The notes beneath the pieces were generated by a model that was given only the letters and a program-made list of their open reading frames with translations, did no database searches and was not told where the DNA came from. Positions 1 to 5,543 of a stretch of 5,546 nucleotides of DNA are shown here, in pieces. A program made the position numbers and the translations under genes. The first letter of the stretch is position 1; every line of letters starts with the position of its first letter. Source of the DNA: Kiritimatiellia bacterium (lineage in GTDB: Bacteria; Verrucomicrobiota; Kiritimatiellia; RFP12; UBA1067); contig JAQWAM010000125.1 in the NCBI GenBank assembly GCA_028707675.1, forward strand, positions 1-5,546. The letters run 5' to 3'.

Positions 1-539
1 AGGGGCGGGCGGTGCAGATCAACGGGCGGGACGTGACGCCGCTGGTTGCCATGCAGACCGCCAACAAACTGGCCGGGCGCAACGGCATCGGCATGAAGCA
101 CGCGCTCGAGAACCGCATCATCGGCACCAAGAGCCGCGGGGTTTACGAGGCGCCCGGCATGGAGCTGCTGGCGGCCTGCCTGCGTTACGTTTACCAGGCC
201 ACCATGGACCGCCGCGCGGGCGCGCTGTTCGGCCAGATGTCCAAACTGGTCGCGGACCAGATTTATGACGGCCGCTATTTTGATCCTGCCACGCAGGCCG
301 CGCGCGCCGCGATAGGCGTTTTCTCAAAGCACGCCACCGGCACGGTCGAGGTTGGCCTGTACAAGGGCAACATATTTTTCAACAAGCTGACCGGGTGCCG
401 CGCCTCGATATACAACGAGGCGGATTCTTCGATGGAGGCCAGCGCGGGGCTCAATCCGGTCAGCTCGCAGGGGTTCGCCGAGATACAAAGCGTCGAGGCG
501 CGCATGCTGGCGCGCTCCGGTCAGATCGCAGCGAAATAG
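1..539 (+). CDS. argG: Argininosuccinate synthase, C-terminal part (5'-truncated by window edge)
   Basis: ArgG joins citrulline and aspartate using ATP to give argininosuccinate, the penultimate step of arginine synthesis, in the cytoplasm. The reading frame is open to the left edge (codons from base 3) and ends at TAG 537-539, so only about the last 178 residues are visible, a bit under half of a ~400-residue enzyme. The GTG at base 12 is therefore an internal codon, not a start. Recognisable family segments are the 'AGRNGIG...ENRIIGTKSRGVYEAPG' region near the left edge, and later 'TGTVEVGLYKGN' and the tail 'SSQGFAEIQSVEARML', which corresponds to the usual 'DAKGFIxLNALRLR' end. The visible part is the synthetase-specific C-terminal domain with the helical tail used in tetramer formation; the ATP-binding loop lies outside the window. 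The next gene starts 10 bases after the stop and its ribosome-binding site overlaps this stop codon, suggesting an operon. The family assignment is secure. Confidence 0.95.
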   Translation, partial: GRAVQINGRDVTPLVAMQTANKLAGRNGIGMKHALENRIIGTKSRGVYEAPGMELLAACLRYVYQATMDRRAGALFGQMSKLVADQIYDGRYFDPATQAARAAIGVFSKHATGTVEVGLYKGNIFFNKLTGCRASIYNEADSSMEASAGLNPVSSQGFAEIQSVEARMLARSGQIAAK

Positions 540-541
540 GA
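538..541 (+). promoter_or_regulatory. Ribosome-binding site AGGA overlapping the argG stop codon
   Basis: AGGA shares its first two bases with the TAG stop of argG and lies 8 bases before ATG 550. This decides the start of the next gene at ATG 550 over the in-frame GTG at 544, which is too close to the site. The overlap suggests translational coupling with argG (inference). Confidence 0.6.
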
Positions 542-549
542 CGGTGGTT

Positions 550-1539
550 ATGGCGGATTTGAACACGACTTTCTTGGGGCTTGCGCTGAAAAACCCTTTG
601 GTTGTCAGCTCCAGCCCCGTCAGCAGCGATCCTGACTCGGTTGCAAAGCTGGAGGCCGCAGGCGCGGCGGCGGTTGTTCTGCGCTCGATCTTCGAGGAGC
701 AGATCCGCGAGGATGTCGCGGCGATGGAGGCGTCGCTCGACGGTGACACCAGCGCCGCGGCGATGGACTACCTTAGGGCCGGACTTGCCGAGCGGTTCGG
801 CCCGCAGAGCTATCTGGACACGCTGGCCGATATGCGCCGCCGCGTCAAGTTCCCTCTGATCGCCAGCGTCAATTGCGTCGCGGCGGACAAATGGGTGTCG
901 TATGCCCGCAAGATAGAGATGGCCGGGGCGGACGCTCTGGAGCTGAACCTTTATCACATGCCGGTAGACCCGGCGGAAGACGCGTCTCATGTGGAAGGGC
1001 GCAGGCTCGCGCTGATCAAGGCGGTCTTGCGGGAAACTCGCATCCCGGTGTCGGTCAAGCTCAGCCCGCACTATACGTCGCTGCTCGCGTTCGCGCGGGC
1101 TGCCGACGCTCTGGGCGTGAAAGGCATGGCGCTTTTCAACCGTTTCTTGCAGACTGACGTGGATGTTGAGAAGGAGTCCATGTTTCTGGCTACGGAGTAT
1201 TCCACGCCCGCGGCGCTGCATTCGCAGTTGCGCTGGGCGGCGGTGCTGCGCAACCGCGTCAAATGCGACATCGCTGTGAGCGGCGGAATTCACACATGGG
1301 ACGGTCTGGTAAAAGCCCTGTTGGTAGGCGCGAATGTCGGATATGTCTGTTCGGCTCTTTATGTGCGCAATGATTTTTGCGTTATCGGAGAGATTCTGGC
1401 CGGCCTTGCCGACTGGATGGGGCGCAAGGGCTATCAGTCCGTCAGCGACTTCCGCGGCAAGCTCGGCGAAAAGGATCTGACGGACGGCGATGGTTTCGAG
1501 CGCGTCCAGTATGTCAAGACAGCGGCAAGCATCGGTTGA
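550..1539 (+). CDS. Dihydroorotate dehydrogenase-like FMN-barrel protein, probably not a true PyrD
   Basis: A 329-residue protein with the (beta/alpha)8 barrel of the DHODH superfamily. The N-terminus 'FLGLALKNPLVVSSSPVS' (8-25) is the usual first barrel strand. The putative FMN-contacting strands are 'PLIASVN' (102-108), 'GADALELN' (126-133), 'VSVKLSP' with K170, and 'IAVSGGIHTWDGLVKALLVGA' (241-261, phosphate-binding loops). True class 1 enzymes have N-x-S-C-P-N after the 'ELN' strand; here it reads NLYHMP (133-138). The catalytic loop and following 'N-T-x...GGLSG' motif are replaced by 'LFNRFLQTDVDV' (195-206) and 'TEYSTPAAL' (215-223). This matches the DHOD-like subfamily (from memory cd04739 / PRK07565), described as keeping the FMN site but lacking catalytic residues. 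The tail 'GYQSVSDFRGKL' (294-305) is typical of that subgroup. It follows argG by 10 bases and is probably co-transcribed. Substrate unknown; an oxidoreductase role is inferred only from the fold. Automatic annotation as pyrD would probably be wrong. Confidence 0.88.
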   Translation: MADLNTTFLGLALKNPLVVSSSPVSSDPDSVAKLEAAGAAAVVLRSIFEEQIREDVAAMEASLDGDTSAAAMDYLRAGLAERFGPQSYLDTLADMRRRVKFPLIASVNCVAADKWVSYARKIEMAGADALELNLYHMPVDPAEDASHVEGRRLALIKAVLRETRIPVSVKLSPHYTSLLAFARAADALGVKGMALFNRFLQTDVDVEKESMFLATEYSTPAALHSQLRWAAVLRNRVKCDIAVSGGIHTWDGLVKALLVGANVGYVCSALYVRNDFCVIGEILAGLADWMGRKGYQSVSDFRGKLGEKDLTDGDGFERVQYVKTAASIG

Positions 1540-1571
1540 GCGCTGGACGCATCTGCGCTTGGCTAGAATTT

Positions 1572-1688
1572 TTGGAGTGCGGTGACAAAAGCCGCGCTGC
1601 GCGCGGGTTGCGGCACCGCTTTGTGCGTGGTGCCTTAAAGCGGCGTCGCGCGCGCCGCACAGCGGCACGCTTGCCGCACGCACTCCAA
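1572..1688. repeat. Imperfect palindromic element (MITE/REP-like), ~117 bases
   Basis: The ends are a perfect 10-base inverted repeat, TTGGAGTGCG (1572-1581) and CGCACTCCAA (1679-1688). Further nested complementary blocks are GCCGC 1591-1595 with GCGGC 1662-1666, GCGCGCG 1599-1605 with CGCGCGC within 1647-1655, and CCGCTTT 1616-1622 with AAAGCGG 1637-1643, around a central loop of about 14 bases. A competing stem, GGCACC 1612-1617 with GGTGCC 1629-1634, would exclude the inner block. The element fills about half of the gap between the DHODH-like gene and the TatD-family gene. It has no U-run at either side like an intrinsic terminator, and no clear target-site duplication. From memory it resembles dispersed palindromic repeats of Verrucomicrobiota-type genomes; copy number cannot be checked here. 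As RNA it would fold strongly and could slow transcription or protect the upstream mRNA end (inference). Confidence 0.75.
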
Positions 1689-1740
1689 GATCGCATCCGC
1701 ACTAACAAGGGATGAGCGATGCACCAAAACACATATGTGC

Positions 1741-1760
1741 CCTTAAGCGCTGCGCTTAGG
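1741..1760 (+). other. Small hairpin just before the TatD-family ribosome-binding site
   Basis: CCT-t-AAGCG (1741-1749) pairs with CGCTT-AGG (1753-1760) around a three-base loop with one bulged T. It ends 4 bases before the AAAGGG (1765-1770) that serves as the ribosome-binding site for ATG 1780. It has no following T-run, so it is not an intrinsic terminator. A role in controlling translation is possible but unsupported. Confidence 0.35.
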
Positions 1761-1779
1761 CGGCAAAGGGTCGATTCTG

Positions 1780-2568
1780 ATGTTCGACGCGCACGCGCAT
1801 CTTCACGACACTGAAATCGCGGCGAAGTTTGACCGCATTGTCTCTGATGCCGCCGCGGCCGGTGTCACAGGGGTCTGCAGTTGCGGCACGCGCCCGGAAG
1901 ACTGGCCCGCGACGCAGGCTTTGCTCGGCAAACCGTTGCCGTTGATTTGCGTGCCTGGCTTCGGTGTTCATCCTTGGTATGCCGATAAGCTGCCGCACGC
2001 GTGGATGGAAACGCTGGAAGGTTATCTGGACGGGAATCCGGTGGCGGCGGTCGGCGAGATCGGTCTGGACGGCATCCGAAGGGCGGTTCCGGCGGATGTG
2101 CAGGAACAAGTTTTCTTGGCTCAGCTTGAACTGGCGGAGCGCATGGCGCGTCCGGTCGTCCTGCACGGAGCGCGCGCATGGGGGCGTCTGGTGGATGTCA
2201 TGCGCGCACACGCGCACAAGGTGCCGGGATTTGTAGCGCACGGTTTCGGCGGGTCCCGCGAGATACTCGCGCGGATTGTCGATATGGGCGGTTATGTCTC
2301 TTTCGCGGGGAATGTCTGCAACCCCAAAGCGGCCAAGGTCAGGGCCGCGGCACGCGAAACGCCGGACAGCCAGATTCTGATTGAGACTGACACGCCGGAT
2401 CTGTTTCCGGCGGGCGGCAAGCAGGCCGGCACAGGCGCGGGCGGCAAGCCGCTGAACCAGCCTTGCAACCTTAAACTGGTTTTGGAGCAGGTGGCGGACC
2501 TGCGCGGCACGGATGCGGACACGTTGGCGGATTTGACCGCCGCCAACGCTCGGCGCGTCTTGCTGTAG
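1780..2568 (+). CDS. TatD-family metal-dependent hydrolase (putative DNase)
   Basis: A 262-residue protein, the normal length for the TatD/YcfH/YjjV family of amidohydrolase-fold enzymes, which use divalent metals and act as 3'-5' exonucleases or phosphoesterases on nucleic acids in characterised members. The metal-ligand motifs are all in order: D-x-H-x-H at the N-terminus (D3, H5, H7), 'GVHPW' (62-66), 'GEIGLD' with E93, H129 in 'VVLHG', H154 in 'AHGFGG', and D204 in 'ETDTP'. The active site therefore looks intact. The segment after ETDTP (about 208-228) is glycine-rich, with two AGGK units 9 residues apart, before the conserved N-x-P-x-N-L stretch (226-231). ATG 1780 fits the family start exactly and has AAAGGG 9 bases upstream. 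The gene stands alone between the palindromic element and convergent valS; no clear promoter was seen. Which TatD paralogue it is, and its in vivo substrate, cannot be decided from sequence. Confidence 0.92.
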   Translation: MFDAHAHLHDTEIAAKFDRIVSDAAAAGVTGVCSCGTRPEDWPATQALLGKPLPLICVPGFGVHPWYADKLPHAWMETLEGYLDGNPVAAVGEIGLDGIRRAVPADVQEQVFLAQLELAERMARPVVLHGARAWGRLVDVMRAHAHKVPGFVAHGFGGSREILARIVDMGGYVSFAGNVCNPKAAKVRAAARETPDSQILIETDTPDLFPAGGKQAGTGAGGKPLNQPCNLKLVLEQVADLRGTDADTLADLTAANARRVLL

Positions 2569-2572
2569 GGCG

Positions 2573-5284
2573 TCAAAGCGGTCTTGCGGCCGACGGCAAG
2601 GCCTGACCGCAAAAGGTGTCGTAGAGCGCCTGCAGGCGTTCTATGGCGGCGGTCAGCTCTTGTTGTTTTTCGCGCTGCTGGTCTATCACGGCCGCGGGCG
2701 CCTTGGCCACAAAGCCGGGGTTGGCCAGCTTGGCCTCGATGCCCTTGAGAAAGCCGCGGGCTTTGTCCAGCTCGGCTTTGACCCGCGCGGCCTCGGCTTC
2801 AGCATCCACCAAGCCTTCTAGCGGCAGGCAGACGGCGCCTAGCTTGCACAAAGTGCCGGGCATGGCTTGAGCGACGTCGGCATCGCCGGCGAGGATATCG
2901 ATCTGTTTCGCGCGCAATTGCTGTTTGAGCGTGTCGAGATCGGCGCTCAGGCGTCCGGCCGCCGCCGCGTCCACCGCGCGTATCACATATTTCACAAAGC
3001 GCGCCGGCGCGATGTTGTAGTCCGCGCGCAAGGCGCGGCCGGCGGTGACCAGCTCGCGTTTGGCGTCGACATAGGCCGTCACGTCCGGGGTAACGCCCCA
3101 GGCCGCGGTTTCGGCTGCGGCGAAAGGCTGCGGCCAAGGAGCTTGCATAATGGTTTCGTCGTCGGCTCCGTAGCCCATCTGGTGCCAAAGCTCCTCGGTC
3201 AGGAAAGGCATGTAGGGGTGCAGCAGTTTGAGGGCTTTGGCGAAGATGTCGGTCATAAGTGCCAGCACCTGACGGCGCCGCGCGGCGTCTTCGCCGTAAA
3301 GATCTTGCTTGGCGTATTCCAGATACCAGTCGCAAAAGTCGGTCCAGACGAAGTCATAGACCGCCAGGGCGCCGTCCTGCAGGCGGAAGTTTTCCAAATG
3401 TCCGGTGACGGCGGTGATGACGGCGTCGCAGCGGGCCAGCATGTGGCGGTCGTCGTCACGCAGCAGGGTAGCGTCCAAGGCGGGCGCGCCATGCGCCAGA
3501 GCATGCCAGTCCATGCCGTCGGTCTTTTCCATGTGCATCTTCATGAAGCGCGCCGCGTTCCAGACCTTGGTGGCGAAATTGCGTCCGATCTCGAACTTCT
3601 CCATGTTGACGTACACGTCCATGCCGGTGGAGGTGATCAGCATCAGGCTGAAGCGCAGCGCGTCGGCGCTGTATTTCTCGATGATGTCGAGAGGGTCGAT
3701 GGAGTTGCCCAGACTCTTGCTCATCTTGCGGCCTTTGTCGTCACGCACCGTGCCGTGGATGTAGACGTTGCTGAAAGGCGCTTCGCCCATGAATTTGCAG
3801 CCGGCCATGATCATGCGCGCGACCCAGAAGAAGATGATTTCCGGAGCGGTGGCTAGGTCATGCGTGGGGTAGTAAAATTTCAGGTCGGGGTTGTCCTTGG
3901 GCCAGCCGAAGGTGCTGAACGGCCAGAGCCATGAAGAGAACCATGTGTCCAGCACATCCTCGTCCTGCGTGATTTCGCTCTTGCCGCATTTTGGGCAGTT
4001 CTGCGGCGAGGATTTGGCTGCCCACTCATGGCCGCACGCGGCGCAGGTGTAGACCGGGATGCGGTGGCCCCACCAGATCTGGCGCGATATGCACCAGTCG
4101 CGGATATTCTCCATCCACTCGAAATAGGTTTTTTCCCAGCGCGGGGGGGTGAAGCGCACCTTGCCGGATCGCACGGCCTCGATGGCGGGCGCGGCCAAAG
4201 GCTTCATGCGCACGAACCACTGTTTGGAGAGACGCGGCTCAACCACGGTGTCGCAGCGGTAGCAGTGGCCCACGGCGTGCTGATGGGGCTCGGTCTTGAC
4301 CATGAAGCCGCCGGCCTCGAGGTCTGCCACCACCTGCCTGCGGCACTCGAAGCGGTCGAGACCGGCGTATTTACCCGCCTGGTCGTTCATGGTGCCGTCG
4401 CCGTTCATCACATCCATGGCCGGCAAATTGTGGCGCTGCGCCACCTGGAAATCGTTGGGGTCGTGCGCCGGCGTGATCTTGACGACGCCGGTTCCGAACT
4501 CGCGGTCGACATAATCGTCGGCCACCACGGGAATTTCGCGGTTGCTCAACGGCAGGATCACGGTTTTGCCGACCAGCGCCCGGTAGCGGTCGTCCGCAGG
4601 GTTGACCGCGACGGCTGTGTCGCCCAGCATGGTTTCCGGGCGGGTGGTCGCCAGCACCACTTCGCCGCCGCCGGTGACGGGGTAGCGGATGTGCCAGAGG
4701 TGTCCGGCTGTTTCCTGATGTTCGCTCTCCTCGTCCGAGAGGGCGGTGTGGCAGCGCGGGCACCAGTTGACGATATAGTTGCCGCGGTAGATCAGCCCCT
4801 CGTCATATAGGCGGCAGAAGACTTCGGCCACGGCCTCGCTAAGCCCCTCGTCCATGGTGAAGCGCTCGCGCCGCCAGTCGCAGCTCGCGCCGAGTTTGCG
4901 GAGCTGGCGCGCGATGGTTCCGCCGTACTCGCCGCGCCACTGCCAGACGCGCTCGAGGAATTTATCGCGGCCGATGTCATGGCGCTGGACGCCTTCCTTG
5001 CGCAGGGCCTTCTCGACGACGTTCTGCGTGGCGATGCCGGCATGGTCTGTTCCGGGTATCCAGACGGTGTTGCGTCCCTGCATGCGGCGCCAGCGCACCA
5101 GCACGTCCTGAATGGTGTTGTTAAGAGCGTGACCCATGTGCAGGATGCCGGTCACGTTGGGCGGAGGTATCACCACACTGTAAGGATCGCCGCCGCTGGC
5201 GGCGCGGGCATGGAAATGCCCGCTCTGTTCCCACCATTGATACCACTTGTTTTCGACGGTCTTGGGGTCGTAATGCTTATCCAT
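2573..5284 (-). CDS. valS: Valine--tRNA ligase (valyl-tRNA synthetase)
   Basis: Charges tRNA-Val with valine and edits mischarged threonine. The 903-residue protein is complete and of normal length. In order: 'PPPNVTG' (40-46) and the HIGH motif as HMGH (49-52); CxxC at 175/178; the inserted CP1 editing domain roughly 190-345 with 'TTRPETMLGD' (213-222) and 'HDPNDF' (274-279); CxxC at 341/344; 'WCISRQIWWGHRIPVY' (397-412); CxxC pairs 414/417 and 430/433, likely zinc ligands; 'DVLDTWFSS' (443-451); the KMSKS loop, unaltered (520-524); the helical anticodon-binding domain with 'WYLEYAKQDLY' (653-663) and 'LHPYMPFLTEELW' (688-700); and a C-terminal coiled-coil arm about 825-893. Start: ATG at 5284 gives the family-like beginning 'MDKHYDPKTVENKWY'. 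It has AGGA close upstream and lies downstream of a predicted promoter. An in-frame ATG at 5371 would add 29 mostly hydrophobic residues and is less likely. No T-box fits in the short leader. The gene converges on the TatD-family gene, 4 bases between stops. Confidence 0.97.
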   Translation of the reverse strand: MDKHYDPKTVENKWYQWWEQSGHFHARAASGGDPYSVVIPPPNVTGILHMGHALNNTIQDVLVRWRRMQGRNTVWIPGTDHAGIATQNVVEKALRKEGVQRHDIGRDKFLERVWQWRGEYGGTIARQLRKLGASCDWRRERFTMDEGLSEAVAEVFCRLYDEGLIYRGNYIVNWCPRCHTALSDEESEHQETAGHLWHIRYPVTGGGEVVLATTRPETMLGDTAVAVNPADDRYRALVGKTVILPLSNREIPVVADDYVDREFGTGVVKITPAHDPNDFQVAQRHNLPAMDVMNGDGTMNDQAGKYAGLDRFECRRQVVADLEAGGFMVKTEPHQHAVGHCYRCDTVVEPRLSKQWFVRMKPLAAPAIEAVRSGKVRFTPPRWEKTYFEWMENIRDWCISRQIWWGHRIPVYTCAACGHEWAAKSSPQNCPKCGKSEITQDEDVLDTWFSSWLWPFSTFGWPKDNPDLKFYYPTHDLATAPEIIFFWVARMIMAGCKFMGEAPFSNVYIHGTVRDDKGRKMSKSLGNSIDPLDIIEKYSADALRFSLMLITSTGMDVYVNMEKFEIGRNFATKVWNAARFMKMHMEKTDGMDWHALAHGAPALDATLLRDDDRHMLARCDAVITAVTGHLENFRLQDGALAVYDFVWTDFCDWYLEYAKQDLYGEDAARRRQVLALMTDIFAKALKLLHPYMPFLTEELWHQMGYGADDETIMQAPWPQPFAAAETAAWGVTPDVTAYVDAKRELVTAGRALRADYNIAPARFVKYVIRAVDAAAAGRLSADLDTLKQQLRAKQIDILAGDADVAQAMPGTLCKLGAVCLPLEGLVDAEAEAARVKAELDKARGFLKGIEAKLANPGFVAKAPAAVIDQQREKQQELTAAIERLQALYDTFCGQALPSAARPL

Positions 5285-5288
5285 AAAA

Positions 5289-5292
5289 TCCT
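5289..5292 (-). promoter_or_regulatory. Ribosome-binding site for valS (AGGA, short spacing)
   Basis: On the minus strand AGGA is followed by TTTT and then the ATG ending at 5284. The 4-base spacing is tighter than usual. The competing in-frame ATG at 5371 has GAGG 8 bases upstream (5380-5383), so the start choice rests on protein homology and on the promoter lying between the two. Confidence 0.45.
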
Positions 5293-5329
5293 GATCGTTT
5301 TCTGGCGCCTCTGATTTGCAAAAAATATA

Positions 5330-5358
5330 ATTAAACCACAAAACGGCGGCGCTGACAA
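5330..5358 (-). promoter_or_regulatory. Predicted sigma70-type promoter of valS
   Basis: On the minus strand TTGTCA (5358-5353, five of six consensus bases) is followed by a 17-base spacer and TTTAAT (5335-5330, five of six). The run after it is A/T-rich. Transcription would begin near 5323, giving a leader of about 40 bases before ATG 5284. This would exclude the longer ORF start at 5371. The -10 lacks the well conserved A at position 2, which lowers confidence. Confidence 0.5.
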
Positions 5359-5463
5359 ACACGGGCAGCATCAGGGATACCTCGCTAGCTCGTCCGGGGG
5401 GGCAATTTTACTTCATTGAATCGCAGCAGCGTGTGACGCGGGGTACTGTCTCCGCTGTCCGTG

Positions 5464-5492
5464 TTGACAGGCCACGGCAAACCGGCTATATT
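5464..5492 (+). promoter_or_regulatory. Near-consensus sigma70 promoter for the rightward gene at the right edge
   Basis: TTGACA (5464-5469, perfect -35) is followed by a 17-base spacer and TATATT (5487-5492, five of six of the -10). Transcription would begin near 5499, giving a 5' leader of about 45 bases before the ATG at 5544. It points away from valS, so the two promoters are divergent, with roughly 105 bases between their -35 boxes. Confidence 0.7.
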
Positions 5493-5494
5493 TC

Positions 5495-5520
5495 TTTCCA
5501 GGTTCGACCTTTACTGGAAA
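5495..5520 (+). promoter_or_regulatory. Inverted repeat at the predicted transcription start (operator or 5' leader hairpin)
   Basis: TTTCCAG (5495-5501) and CTGGAAA (5514-5520) are perfect 7-base complements separated by 12 bases. A second, alternative inverted repeat, AGGT-TCG-ACCT (5500-5510), overlaps the left arm. The pair sits immediately downstream of the -10 box. It could be a repressor-binding site or a leader hairpin; the sequence alone does not decide. Confidence 0.45.
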
Positions 5521-5543
5521 AATAAATTATCAAGAGAAGAGCT

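Noticed and set aside
12..14. GTG as a start codon for a short protein
   Set aside because: The frame is open to the window edge and the sequence aligns with the interior of ArgG, so this is an internal valine codon.
544..546. GTG start for the DHODH-like protein
   Set aside because: It lies only 2 bases after the AGGA site, whereas ATG 550 has 8-base spacing and begins the family-like N-terminus.
460..1683. Long minus-strand open frame opposite argG, the DHODH-like gene and the palindrome
   Set aside because: Antisense to well-supported genes; the translation is low-complexity, Arg/Ala/His-rich and matches no family I recognise. Such frames are common in G+C-rich DNA.
1572..1688. Palindrome as a simple intrinsic terminator of the argG operon
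   Set aside because: No T-run follows the hairpin on the plus strand, and the stem is far longer and more complex than a usual terminator.
2584..2612. Bidirectional terminator hairpin at the valS 3' end
   Set aside because: The stem is interrupted by a bulge, lies within the last valS codons, and has no T-run on either side.
2867..3856. 329-residue plus-strand open frame inside valS
   Set aside because: It is antisense to conserved ValRS motifs, in the same antisense frame as the other long shadow at 4028-4810, as expected from codon bias rather than from a gene.
4028..4810. 260-residue plus-strand open frame opposite valS
   Set aside because: Antisense to the CP1 editing and zinc regions of ValRS; composition reflects the complementary strand and no domain is recognisable.
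5285..5330. T-box riboswitch in the valS leader
   Set aside because: The leader from the predicted start is about 40 bases, too short for T-box specifier and antiterminator domains, and no conserved T-box core is visible.
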